Part shown: piece after piece, positions 52,619-64,000 of the stretch | Numbering within the stretch: the stretch's first letter is position 1 | Layout: every line of letters begins with the position of its first letter | NCBI RefSeq assembly: GCF_963678635.1 | Contig: NC_087065.1 | Location: forward strand, 71,373,345 to 71,437,344 | Direction of reading: 5' to 3' | Length of the DNA stretch: 64,000 nt | DNA from: Symsagittifera roscoffensis | Lineage: Eukaryota; Xenacoelomorpha; Acoela; Convolutidae | Notes under the pieces: generated by a model | The model's input: only the letters and a program-made list of their open reading frames with translations | Told to the model about the DNA's origin: nothing | The model's database searches: none | Made by a program: the position numbers and the translations under genes

Positions 52619-55600
52619 TTACTTCTGCATTCTGCTCCTCGCTTGCTGCATCTTACTCATGTCATCTTTCATCACGAACTTCTTGGTTCCGATGCAGTAC
52701 AACTCCACGTATTTTTCCCAGTCCAGACCCTGCATCGAAATGTTCCACTGATGCGCCCAGTTCTGCTTCGAGACATCTCCTCTGGATCTCCGGAACTTCT
52801 CCAGCATCAAGTCCAGGTCGTGGAGGTTCTTGACCTCCCAGGTCCAGTAGTGAGAAGTGAAGAATTCGAGCGACTCAAGAGACCGATGCAGCTTCACGTA
52901 CATTGCACATACCCTGATTTAATTAATCAGCCGGTTACCATAATATTTATCCTTTTTTTTTCTTCATTTTTTTTGTTTTCTTTCATTTTTCAGGTCTTTT
53001 CTGATATGCGGACCAAAATTACTAAAAAGTTGACAGAGCTAATGAGTTTGGCTTCAGATTTCCTTTTATATTAATTTATATCATCCAATCAGATTCGAGA
53101 ACAAGCATTAGGATAATGATCAATTAAGCAATATAGCAAAAAAAAATAATTTTTGGCCGTATAACAGAAAAGACCCTATTTTTCAAAATTCACGTAAAAA
53201 CTTCCACGGGCCGATTTTGGGATTTCGCAAAGACAAAATTTCATGCAAATTTTCTCGACCGTTTTTTAGAGTTTGACCAAATTGATTTCCTGAGCTATTA
53301 TCAAAAAGTTTAAAGACTTTGTTTAGCTGAACTTTTATGGTTCGTCGGCAGGAACTTCGCTTGAAAAAGCGTCCGCCACGCCACGCACGTTTGAAAAATG
53401 ACATAGAGGTTTTCAAATCGTCTACAATTTAATTTCCTGCTTACTTTGGTTTCTGTCCCGTGCATCTCAGAAGGAGGTCGAGAAGGACTGCCACAGAGTT
53501 GTGACACAGAGCAGTTTGAATCCGGTTCTTCAGTCTGAAAAACAAGATGACTCTTAATTATAATCTGCGGCAGAAGTTAATTGAGCAAAATTGCCTATAA
53601 ACCATCATTGCTTGTTTTCTAAGCAATTTTGTGATTCTAAGCATCAAAAATCGAAGCATTTTTTAAATTCTAGGCAAAAAAATCTAGGCATGTTTTGTAT
53701 TCCAAGCATTGAAAATCCATTTTGGAGTTCTGCTTAGTCCTATCACATTAATGGGGACATCGGTTCGAATTTGGATGCAGATATTGAATAGAGGATATAG
53801 GGAAGGGGTCGGGTTACGGACGCTTTTTCCCTCTTCTTACGGTCCCCCTTTTTACTGGGGACATCGGTTCGAATTTGGATGCAGATATTGAATAGAGGAT
53901 ATAGGGAAGGGGTCGGGTTACGGACGCTTTTTCCCTCTTCTTACGGTCCCCCTTTTCTGGTATCTTTTTTTCTGGCAGATACCCTGAAAAATTTATAGAT
54001 GCGCCTTTAGCGCCAATATGTACTCTTTCTGACTAAATCGAGGAAACAATTTTGACTAACTCGAGGAAACTTTGTAGAGGTCATGAGTGTAAATAAAGTC
54101 CTGTTATTCCTGATTTGAACTTTTAAAAAAAATCAAAAAGTTGTCTCTGTATCAAGAAAAACGTGTTTGAATATTTTCGATTTTCAGACAATTTAAACGA
54201 AATTTATTCAGAGCCTGGAATCCACAAAAATTATTCTACTAACGTTTTTTTAACTATAGTTATTTTTCTTTTCTAGAAGAAAAAAGCAATTGCCGGAAAA
54301 GAGCCAATGAGCGCAGGCAAACAGAAAAAGTATTGACTAAATCTTTTTTCGAAAAAATCTCAACTTTCAAATTTCAAAAAACAAAAGAGATATTCCTTAG
54401 AGTTCTTTGAATTTCGAGAACAGTTTTTGGTTGACAATTTTGTAGCTAAAATTAACTCACAACAATTTGAAAAAAAATCTAACAAAGGAAATGAACTGAA
54501 TTTGAAATGAAATCAAAAAATCGAAAAAAACATTTGAGCCTGAACAAACTGAGAATTTTTTTGAAAAAACAAAAAAAATCGCATATCGTACTACGTTCAT
54601 CGATTCTTAAAAGCATTTAAAAAATTTAGACAAAAATTTTTTTATTCAAAACAACAAATTTTTTCTTTTTCAAAAAAAATGAAAAATTGTGTAGTTGAAT
54701 GCTTTTCATGAATCAATTTGGTTGGATCATTCTTCACTACCTGAACGGCAACCGGTTATCCTTGTTATTAATAACTAACTGGTTGTCTGTGACTCGCATC
54801 CTCGGGTACCTCACAGCCTTCGCATATGGATGAGCACAGTAGTACTTCTCAATGAGTCTGGGAACTCTGTCCCACACCAGTGGCTTGTCAATGTGCCCCG
54901 ACTCACAGTTGATCACGAAGTTTTCATCTGCTGTAGTTTTATCTGTCGTTGTTTCGGTGGCATAGTTTGGGTCGCTAGGATATGATGAGTCGTCGGCAGT
55001 TTTTCTAGGGCTCGTTTTGCTCGCAGAAGACTCAAGGCTAAAATTGTAAAAAGCAATGAATCTGTATACATTTGCTTTCGCAGCAAAAAATTGAATTTTT
55101 TTATGCAGATGCCTAGAGTGTAGTAATAAGTGCTTTCAAGTGCATAAGTAATACATAATTAATTTGCATTCGAGACGTATCTAGAATTTTATGAAGGAGG
55201 GGGTAGCTGATGTTTTAAAACAGAACATTTGTCGCTTTTTTTTATCGACCAAATATTTTTTCAAAGCTCTCCTGAAGCGTCAAAAAACTCAAGCGGTACT
55301 AATTTTTTTCTACGCCAAATGCGATGTAAAATTGAGTAAAAACAATCATAATAGTAACAAATAATCAAACTAATCACAATAATTTTTGAGTGACGCGCAA
55401 AATTTTATCGCTTTTTTTAAATTGACTTAATAATTTTTCTGAGCGCCAAAAAATGGATGAAGACTAATTTTTCTGGTCCACATGCCACTTAAGATTGAGT
55501 AAAAATAAGCATATATGCAAACAGATACACCTGGGAGAACTTCAAATGCATTTAGCCTATCTAGTGACGCCTCGAGATCAACGACATATAAAAATCAAAT

Positions 55601-58600
55601 TTTGCACGCTTCACACAGCTTATCATTGAACTAAGTTTCATCAACGTGTTAAAAAAAATTTCTTCAGAAAAAAAAACACAAACACGTGTTTGTTCTACTG
55701 TTTTTATAAAGGCACAAAAGCCGTGAAACCCTTTTTCTAAAAACCGAATTCAAAGAAGAAAGGCATATACCATTTTGCTTCTCATTTTCAGTGTTTTTAC
55801 AATAAAGACTCTCAGATATTTTCTTAAAAAATGAAAGGGTTATGTTAGTGTGAAGACTTAATTGGCCGATGCTAGGGCTCTGAATTTTTCTCTTGGCTGG
55901 TGTTCTGTTTGGCTCTTCTCTTGATCTCTAGTTAATTCAGCAGATCGTGGGAACAGAATGTTAATACTTCTTCAATGGATACAAAAAGGATACAAAAAAA
56001 TTACAGAGCCCTTAATGAGCTAATTACTTTTAAACTACTCCTTTAACCAAGCTCACATTTAGCACCGTTAGGCCACCGCCGCGTTTAGTCGCTCGTCAAT
56101 CACTCATCAACTTCAACGAACCAATTCGCTCAAGTAACAAATTCAAATCATTTCTAAATTTGGGTTCGAATCATTTAACATTTAGCCTTGCTTCAAGCGA
56201 TAGTGTCATCCACGGACCGACTATCTTTCTCGGCTTGCTTAATTGTTTACTTTAACTAAGAACCAACTATCCACTTATTTCGCAATAAGTGTTCTGACTA
56301 AGAGCAGGCTCTCCGGTACGCCAAGTTCTTAAGTTCTTACACCTAATTTTGGTTAAAGCCACGTCATTCCCTATCAGACCTATCATCTGCTCAACTCACT
56401 TCTCCGAATATCATCTACAATTCCATCCCTCCCCGTTTCGGTCGACCATTTCAGTTTCTTTTATATATTTCGTCAAATTGATTACATACAGGTAAGCGGT
56501 ATATGTCGCAATTTGACCCGAACAAACAAATGTCATACGATCCTAATTCCTGACCTCCGTGAATTGTAGCCCCGGATTTCAACTCAACCTCCAGACCTAA
56601 GTTTAATCAGTGAGCCTCCCAAGGTCTTTTTTAAATTAACACGTAAAGATTTCCGTCCTTCCGGAGTGGGGGAAGACCTTCCGCATCGGATTAGTTTGGC
56701 AAAATTGTAGGTTCATTCCTGATGAATCTATAAATATCTAATTGAGCTGACAGAAATTATCAAATCTCTAAACAGCTAGCAAAAATGTCTTGTGTTTCGC
56801 ATAAATCACTTATCAAACTCATGTTAAATCTCAGTTAAAACCAAAAACAAAAACCCAAAAAAGTCTGATAACCTTATTTTCATAGACTTTTCTTCCAATT
56901 TTTCTTTAAAATTTTTGAAAAAATTTTAATGAAATAGCTTTAATGAAAAAAGTTGCAAGTTATATTTCACAAAACGCATTTGTAATTGAAATTGAAGCGC
57001 AGAAAAGGTAAACATTTTTTTTTATATATAGAAAACTAAATACTTTTTTCCTAAAGCTTATGCAACGGGATCTTAAGATGCAATTTTAATACTTAAAAGA
57101 CTGTTTGACAAAAAAACCACTTTTCTCATTTTGTGTTTTTTGAAAAAAAACTTAAGCAAAAAAATTTTTTTTTGATCGACCCCAATTTTGGCTTAATTTA
57201 AGGTTCATTCTTATTTAAACTCGAATAACGTAAGACTAAAAATTACAAAAGACCTAAAATTTCTTGATTATTATCTTTAGATCCACTTCATTATCTTCTA
57301 CCTGTAGACCCTCTTCATCATTGAATTATCGAGTTTTTATTTTTGCCCACTATCCACCCGCCGTGGATCAAAACCCGAGTTAATGATACCAAATTGTTAA
57401 TTTTATGTTGATTTTTTCGACCCAATAGTCATGATGTTTGAAAAAGTCCATAAAAACACAAAAAAAAACGAGAGCAACTATCTCGTGTTTGTTAAATCTT
57501 GCTCTCGTGTGTTTAGTTGAGCTCAGATACTCTCGTGTTTTATTATGTTTTCACTTGAAATACGAAACACAGGAGCATTGTTACTGTGAAAACACGTGAA
57601 CATTTTTGAGAGTGTAATTTGGACTGGACTACTGTACTACGATTAACTGACTGACTAATTAATATTAGGCTCTAGTTTCAAGGCATGTAAAACAGTAGAG
57701 TCGCCATTTCTACAAATTGTCAAGTGTTCGAAAAAGTTCAAAAAACACTGTTTTCAAAAGTGATCACGTCTCACATTCTCATGGCTCTGAACCATGGCGC
57801 TGCAATGATGACGTCAGAGACTATGTCCACTGGCACTAAGTTCGCTATTGCATCTGGATTGGCCATCATCGTCCGCAGCAGACCCATGCCGCACTAAATA
57901 AAAGGGTGGTTTAAAAACCAGCCGAAGAATAAACCAGCTACCATATAAACCCACCGAAAATACGTAATTGCAATTAAATAAATATGAAAAAATCATGTAA
58001 CTCATTGAAACGTCATAAATATGACGTAAATTTTTGGCTGGGTTATATAGTTTTTGGGTAGATATACTTTTTGGGTTGGATCATTTTGCGTTGATGTTTA
58101 CTTTATTTACACTCGAAAAAGAGTCTGAGGCTAGTTTTTCTGTTCGAAATTTGAGCAAAAGTTAGATCAAATGCTGTCAACACAAGTTCATATAATTATT
58201 GTGAAAGTTCACTGCTAGTAAAAACACCATTTTAGAAAAAAAAAATGTCTTCATTGGATGTATGACATAATTTTCATAAAAGATTTCAGGATTTTTCGAC
58301 GTATGGGTGGTTTTTAGAAGCGTTTTGCTGACATCCATTTAGGTCTGTCAACTTAATTTTTTTGAGATCTCTCGAAGTTCTCTTGATGCTGCAGCCATGT
58401 GTTAGCGAAAAAAAAGCCATTTTAGAACATTTCGATGATAAAGCTTGTCAGCATAACCTTCGTAACAGAAGGGTAAATAGCACTAAGAATAAATTTGAGA
58501 ACAGTTCATCGAAACATCGTTGAAAAAAACTGGTAACAGGTTCAGGGGAGGGAAAACTGTCGTCGATAAATATTTTTGCTCCGGATGGAAGCATGAGTTG

Positions 58601-60388
58601 AATCTCAAGAGAATCTAAAACTGACAAGGCTCCCCCCTCCCCCCCAACACCCCATACGTCATATAATCACCAGTTATATGGTGTAACGACTGGTTTTATA
58701 ATGTTCATTATGAAGACCAAATATATTTGTTATGACATGGGTAGTCGGCATGCCAATTTTTGTAACAATCTGACAATGAGATCAGAAAGATTACTTTTTA
58801 AAATTTGCAGGTGGGAGGAGGGGGGTTAGGAAAAAGAGCCACTGACCGCAACGAACAAGCCCGAAGCACCACTGTAGTTGTCAATCCAGCCCTTGAAAGG
58901 TTCCTTCCACGTCGCGCCCACAATCGTCGGCCGGACTATGACGTAAGGCAGTTCGCGCATTTTGTTCTCTTCCACGAGTAAGTTTTCGGCCAGCTGTTTT
59001 GTGAATGTGTACGTGTTCGGCTTATTTCCCATCAGCACTGGCGTCATCAACTCTAAAGCTTTGTCTGGAACCCAGCTGAAACGTAAACGCTCCCATATTA
59101 CTATGAAGACCCTATTTTGACTAAAAAATTTGCGTCGCAAGAAAAAAAATCAAAGTCCGTTTTCGGGCAATTTAGGAAATTTTTGGACAAAAAATTTTTT
59201 AAAAAAATTGGGTTTTTTTGGCTCGCGCTCCCCTTCAAAATTAGTATATACTGGTGCCCAAGGCGCACGTAACTGATCAGTTTCGTTAGCGTCTATCTGG
59301 CAAGAATTTTTTTTTGTCAGTATGGTTTGTGTGCAGTTAGTTAAAAGGTTATCATCCAAGTCCCCATACTGACCAAGTGAAGATTCGCCACCATACTAAC
59401 TATTTTATGACGAAGTTAGTTAACGCTGCGTGTATCATATTCGAATCTGATCAGTTGAAAGTTCCAATTCAGAACCAAACTAACATCCACCCCTGCATCG
59501 CTTTGAAGTGATGGATGTTAACTTGATGCCAGATTGCCATAATGGCCTTACTATGGCCTTGGTATGGCCTTACTATGAACTATGGCCTTGATATGGCCTT
59601 GGTATGGCCTTAATATGGACTATAGCCTTGCTATGGCCTTGATATGGCCTCACTATGGTCTTGCTATGGCCTTACTATGACCTTGGTATGGCCTACTACT
59701 AACTCGACTGCCTCGATGACCTTGTGAGGGTTGAACTGGGACTGGTACACATATTCCCTGATGTAGCTGAGGTCACAGTTGGAATAAGCAGTGGACACGT
59801 GAACAAGTGTCTTCAGATTGGGAAACTTCCGACTCAGTCTGATGACCTTCAGGGTGCCAAGAGTGTTCACGGTCAGCGCTGTTCTGGACAAAAAATGATT
59901 TCCGGCTGTGATTAAAAACACGATTGTCAAAAACTGGTTATGTTCTAGAAAAAGTTGAGGTCAGTCTTCCATGAAAAGTAAATCTGAGATTCAACAATTT
60001 ATCACAGAAACAAAAAATTGTAGGTTGGCCTTCGTGTTATTGGCCGCAAACTAGGTTTACGCAAAGCTTTCGGCTTGAAGAACCTAAATTTTGTTGGATA
60101 GTGTTTAGATATAGCAATGAAAAAAAAATTGTTTTCATTTTCTTATTTTGTCAGCTCTTGAAAGGGCATATTTTATATTCTACATATCTGGGATTTTCAA
60201 ATGCTAGTAATATACCTGAGCGCCTCGTTGAACTTGATTGTGGCTGCAGAGTGAATGACGACACTGATGTTAGACTGAGACAAGAGGTACTCGTTCTCGG
60301 ATGAGATGCCCAGATTGGGTTCTGCCATGTCCCCACAGATAGGAAACACCTTCTCAAGACACACCTCAGTGCCCAACTCCTTCTTCAC
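52619..60388 (-). CDS. Fatty acyl-CoA reductase (FAR), seven exons, N-terminus missing
   Basis: Exons on the minus strand with AG/GT borders: 60216-60388, 59700-59883, 58847-59075, 57775-57893, 54741-55037, 53445-53534 and 52619-52913 (stop TAA). In order they encode PICGDMAEPNLG and VVIHSAATIKF; TVNTLGTLKVIRLSRKFP and VHVSTAYSNCD; NTYTFTKQLAENLL (the Y-x3-K catalytic pair) with VRPTIVGATWKEPFKGW; LLRTMMANPDAIANLVPVD; a FAR_C-like part with SGHIDKPLVW; LLDLLLRCTGQKPK; and LESLEFFTSHYWTWEVKN with MQGLDWEKYVELYCIGTKKF. This is the male-sterility/FAR family, which reduces fatty acyl-CoA to alcohol using NADPH at ER or peroxisome membranes. About 395 residues are seen against roughly 500 normally. 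The TGxTGFLG nucleotide-binding exon is not found before the BEL/Pao element, so it is beyond the window or lost. Confidence 0.9.
53753..53956 (+). repeat. 104-bp exact tandem duplication in a FAR intron
   Basis: GGGGACATCGGTTCGAATTTGG ... TTCTTACGGTCCCCCTTTT occurs twice with period 104 and no clear differences, so the duplication is very recent or an assembly artefact. It lies between the fifth and sixth FAR exons. Confidence 0.9.
55038..57774 (-). other. Long FAR intron, no further feature recognised
   Basis: A 2.7-kb AT-rich intron between the fourth and fifth exons. A GC-richer stretch at about 56060-56720 has no open frame of note. At about 57470-57610 CTCGTGTTT-like and AAACACG-like motifs recur in both orientations and may be an old inverted repeat. 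Confidence 0.4.
59530..59697 (+). repeat. Irregular minisatellite of TATGGCCTT units touching a FAR splice donor
   Basis: About twelve TATGGCCTT(A/G/T) units of variable spacing run from 59543 up to the exon border at 59700. The predicted donor (GTAGTAGG on the minus strand) sits at the edge of the repeat. Confidence 0.85.
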
Positions 60389-60714
60389 CTGAAGTTGTAT
60401 GCTTTGATTGAAGTTGTATGAAGTTGGATCAAGTAAACAATACCCCCTCCCCTCCATCCCCCCTTCCCCCTTCCCCTCCCACCAAAGTAAACCAAGTTAG
60501 GAATTTCCTCGTATCCACTTTTCTCGCAATGAGATTTCATTTTGTTGTAATTAATCTGAATTTACAGTGAATGGAATCTAAAACGCAAATGATTTATTAT
60601 GAATCTTATTATTTAATTTGCAAAAAAACTGCTTAGCTCTGCATGTAAAACAATCAATTTGGAGACCGAATGTAAAAATTTGCCAACGACGAGAACTTAG
60701 ACACTTTGGAAAGC
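60389..60714. other. FAR upstream intron with a pyrimidine tract, no exon found
   Basis: At about 60440-60482 there is a C/T-only stretch with several CCCCTCCC and CCCCCTT runs. I looked on the minus strand for a TGxTGFLG-type exon and did not find one. Confidence 0.45.
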
Positions 60715-61084
60715 AACAAGGTCTGGCATGCAGGTGGGACACTTAAGGCATGTCCATGTTATTTTATCAAAACTTAACTCTTCATGCTGTTGTTAACGAT
60801 CAAACTGCTCTTTTATTTTTTTTATTTTTCAAAACAAATGTGAAGAGCAACACATCCGGGACTTCAGACAATTGAAAGAAATGAACCAAGGATTTGAGCC
60901 CTAACAGATTGTGGTAAATTTTGAGAAGGCTTCAATTACCGCTTTTCCGAAGGTATCCAATGGAGTACCTATAACAGGTTGCTTTTTCCATTTCGCTCAG
61001 GCCAATTGGCGCAAAATTCAAGAGAACGGATTAGCACCAGTGTATCGAGAAGATAAAGAACACTGCTGCTTTGATAGAAATACC
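60715..61084 (+). pseudogene. MULE-type transposase relic
   Basis: From 60908 the plus strand reads IVVNFEKASITAF, then ITGCFFHFAQANWRKIQENG and LAPVYREDKE before a TGA at about 61082. This is the Mutator-like transposase signature DFE-a-----P---v-GC-FHf-qa-wrkiq--GL---Y. Upstream, NKVWHAGGTLKACP (about 60715-60756) fits the D-GTFk-P block with Asp replaced, and the QNLTLHAVVN segment follows in a shifted frame. Stops and shifts show it is dead. The strand is opposite to the FAR gene it sits beside. Confidence 0.65.
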
Positions 61085-61740
61085 TGAGCTCGACTTTGAA
61101 ATCGGCATGACTGCTTTATGCTCTGAAACTTCCGAAAAAAGTGCACATTATTGGATTACGTCCGTTATTTCAAATCAACTTGGATTGGAACTTTCCTCCG
61201 AGGACGCAGAGGGGTCGGGCAATTCCCTATTTCACTCTGGAATTAGTTCGAAAACGCAAAAAATGGAAGACATAAAACCAACTATTTGTTTTAGGGATGG
61301 CATAGGGCCTTCCAGATGGGGATGGGGTGTGCTCACCCTACCATTCACAAATTTATCCAATTCCTGAGAAAAAAGCAAAGTCTGAGAAGAAGTTGGCAAG
61401 AATAACTGCCGGAGAAAGTGCCGCCAAGGTGGCTATATGCGGAAAAAACCCAGCAAGAATAGTTGAAATCCTTAAACAATATAGCAACACTAAATTTCCT
61501 CAAGCAACTTGAGGGCTGTGACGCGCCAATCTCCACACTTCGTAATAAAATCGGTTTTCAAACACTTGAATTATAACGAGTACTTTATCGGGAAAATAAC
61601 GATATTTTTAACAAGCTTTTTTATTGTTATCGGTAACATCGGTAACATCGGACCACAATAAAACTGCATAACTCAAAGCAAGCTGCAAAAATGGCCAGTA
61701 TTTGTCCTTGAGACAAATTGCTCTTTTTAAAGGTCAGCCT
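61085..61740. other. Possible further transposon debris, no gene supported
   Basis: Two plus-strand frames (61071-61367 and 61327-61512) are open and may extend the transposase relic or belong to another element. The segment IYPIPEKKAKSEKKLARITA has the look of a basic transposase tail, but this is not enough for a call. A TCGGTAACATCGGTAACATCGG repeat occurs near 61630. Confidence 0.3.
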
Positions 61741-61857
61741 TAACCAAGGCTGAACCAAATTAGAGCGAAAATACGGTTAAAATGGGTTTTGGGGGACCGA
61801 ACCTGGTTACGGAGCATCCCATCAAGTTCGGTGCACATTCGAGTTCTAGAAAGGAAA

Positions 61858-61930
61858 TGACCTAGTCGGGATTCGAACCGGTGCCGAATCCGCCGGGACG
61901 CACCATGTATACGCTTGGCTACTGTCCCTG
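61858..61930 (-). other. tRNA-like sequence (B-box GGTTCGAATCC), pseudogene or tRNA-derived piece
   Basis: On the minus strand GGGACAGTAGCCAAGCG is followed about 45 bases later by GGTTCGAATCCCGAC. These resemble A and B boxes of a type I tRNA. The T-stem does not pair well (ACCGG against CCCGA) and the anticodon arm is unclear, so I do not call a functional tRNA. It lies just downstream of the BEL/Pao pol gene, perhaps within its 3' end or LTR. Confidence 0.25.
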
Positions 61931-61966
61931 TATGCATTTACTTTTATATGCATTTATACTATTGTT

Positions 61967-64000
61967 TTATATTTGCGCTGCAACATCCTCCACCCCTAAA
62001 CAAGGAAGAACGGGAGCGAGCTTTACGGTCGGGCGAGTCAGTTCGCTTGTAACGGTCTTTATGTCGGCGGATCGGGAGCATCCGTCTTTGCCGTAGTGTA
62101 GTTTAGCAATACGGGCGAGTGGGTAATGCCCACGTGGGCTGTCGGGTTCGACTACCCAAACCAAGTGGCCGGTTTTCAGTGTGACATCCGAATCATTATG
62201 CCACTATGCTCTCTTGTTGAGAGATGGTACATATTCACGCAGCCAGCGTGACCAAACTGCGTTAGCGTACGATTGTGCTCTGGCGTAACGCTTTTTATAA
62301 TCAAAGTTATCTTCGAAACTTAACGACGGGAAGCTAGCTGCGCTGTGACCGAGAATGAAGTGATTCGGGGTGAGTGCCTCTAGGTCGTGCGGATCGGAAC
62401 TGACCGGAGTGATCGGTCTTGCGTTAAGTAATTGTTCAACTAGGCAGAGCGTTGTTCCTAGAACTTCCTCAGTTAATCTCCTGCTGCCTAATATGTCGTA
62501 CAACACTCGCTTAACACTTCTCACTAGCCGCTCCCAGGCGCCACCGTGATGAGGGGCACTGGGCGGGTTAAACTTCCACTTAATGCCTTTGTGGACGAAA
62601 ACGGCCGGGGCGACTTTGTTCCAATTTTGGACACAGGATAGGAGCTCCTTTTGAGCACCAACAAAATCCGTGCCATTGTCAGAAAGAATGGTTTTGGGGG
62701 TACCTCGCCTTGCAATAAATCGCTCTACGCCCATGACGCAGGAACTAGTATCGAGAGATGGAACCAACTCGATGTGAACTGCTCGAGTCGTGAGGCAGGT
62801 AAATAGGAAACCCCATCTCTTTTCGGTACTTCGGCGTATCGGCACTTGAAACGGGCCAAAGTAATCAACACCTGTGTTGGAGAAGGGAGGCTGCTTGTAA
62901 CCCAGTCTTTCAATCGGTAGGTCAGACATAATGGGCACAACTGTTTTTGCTTTGCGCTTACGGCATTTTATGCAAGTATTTTCGATGTTCCCAAGTAACC
63001 AGCGCAACTTCAGAACAATGTATTTCAACTGAACTACAGCACGCATGTAATCCAACCCCTGATGTGCATGTTGAAAGTGCGTATGCCTAATCAACATATG
63101 AGCAACTCGGTGTCGACCATCCAGTATTATTGGATGTTTGCTATCAAAGTCGGTATCAACAAGACGGCTGATACGTCCAGTTGAACGCAGGATGCCAGCT
63201 GGGCCGATGAACGGAGAATATTTAGCAATCCGACTTTTCTTTGTTATCAGTTTATCGGACTGAAGTATTTTCCCTTCGGCAGGAAATGATTCGGACTGAG
63301 CGAGATAAATGAGCTTCTGCTCGGCAATATCTAACTCGGACGGGTCGGTTATTTCAAGCGTTTTTGTACGGAAGTGTTTATGCGATGGTAGCACACGAAG
63401 CATAAATGCTAAAACACGTTTGTACTTTACAATTGAGCTGAATTTATCCCAATTTTTAAACAGACGGATCGACGGCGCTTTCTCAGATGAAGCATCAACA
63501 ACAAACGTAGATGCAGTCTCAAGGCATGTATCAATGTCACAGAGTGGGCCTTTTAATTGGATCTTTTTGATGACATCAGTGTTCGGCTTGAATGGCCAAT
63601 CACATGTCCTCAATATACTAGGGCCTCTAACCCAGCTTCTATCCTTGAGGGCTTCCGAAGAAATCCCTCGTGTGCCGGTATCAGCTGGGTTATCACCACT
63701 GAGTACATGATTCCATTGATCAATGGTGGTTGACTCCAAGATTTCACCAGTGCGGTTTCCAACAAACACAGGAAGTTTGTTGCACGAGTTAAGCCACTGG
63801 AGAACGGTGGTAGAATCAGTCCACATGAATACATTGCTTACTTTGAAAGTAAGCGCTTTCAAAATCTCTTCTTTGAGTCGAGTCGCAAGCAGAGCAGCCT
63901 GAAGCTCTAACTTGGGAATGGAGAGCATCTTCATAGGCGCTACACGGGCTTTCCCAAATACAAAAGCTAACTCGGTCTTTTGCGATTTAGCAAGTCGGGC
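61967..64000 (-). CDS. BEL/Pao retrotransposon Pol, 3' part (RNase H-integrase), partial at window edge
   Basis: The minus-strand frame enters at 64000 and is open to a TAG at 62204. Beyond that stop the same frame stays open to 61967 with the expected C-terminus (GHLVWVVEPDSPRGHYPLAR, then LTRPTVKLAPVL). RNase H-like part: KMLSIPKLELQAALLATRLK and VFMWTDSTTVLQWL. Integrase: a CIKCRKRKA zinc segment, GVDYFGPFQVP (first Asp), ILSDNGTDFVGA (second Asp) and PHHGGAWERLVRSVK (Glu), then LTPNHFILGH. This order is diagnostic of BEL/Pao. Apart from the TAG near the end the sequence is intact, so the element is young. Its RT, protease and Gag lie beyond the window. Confidence 0.93.

Overview
The window is AT-rich nuclear DNA of an invertebrate animal. 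Genes carry introns with T-rich, TTTTCAG-like acceptors. Host coding sequence is sparse and mobile DNA dominates. A nematode-like ecdysozoan would fit the look of the introns and satellites, but flatworms and arthropods cannot be excluded from sequence alone.

Layout. 1-8.7 kb: a 279-bp satellite of about 26 units with a 2.5-kb higher-order duplication, flanked by direct copies of a dispersed repeat. 8.9-14.7 kb: three copies of a ~550-bp repeat, a 964-bp fold-back element packed with TAATCGATTATAAT-type palindromes, and one cathepsin Z-like exon (minus strand). 15.3 kb: a small single-pass membrane protein gene. 17.1-24.5 kb (plus strand): element 1, partly lost in a 200-N gap, encoding an SGNH-hydrolase-like protein with a long unknown extension and a broken copy of a large unknown protein ('ORF4'), followed by a strongly hairpin-forming tail. 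24.56-42.09 kb (minus strand): element 2, a giant (~17.5 kb) Ty3/gypsy-like LTR retrotransposon with two 651-bp LTRs. 42.1-45.1 kb (minus): a decayed non-LTR retrotransposon with SGNH, PHD-like and RT segments, which abuts the outer edge of the 5' LTR. 45.1-52.6 kb: AT-rich DNA with a second fold-back element of the same family. 52.6-60.4 kb (minus): seven exons of a fatty acyl-CoA reductase gene lacking its N-terminal NADP-binding exons. 60.7-61.1 kb: a MULE transposase relic. 62-64 kb (minus): the 3' part of a BEL/Pao pol gene running off the window.

The most interesting system is element 2. In minus-strand order it carries: a leader with 69-bp tandem repeats; a coiled-coil protein; Gag with two CCHC knuckles fused to an aspartic protease; RT-RNase H; integrase with a GPY/F-like tail; an unknown acidic ORF; a divergent macrodomain resembling TARG1/ALC1-type ADP-ribose binders; a coiled-coil plus SGNH hydrolase protein; and the ~1000-residue ORF4 family of no recognised function. 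Element 1 shares the SGNH-ORF4 cargo, so the two genes look like a conserved accessory module of a family of giant retroelements. Both copies carry stops or frameshifts, so neither looks fully intact here. All family calls are from motif reading by eye; no search was run.
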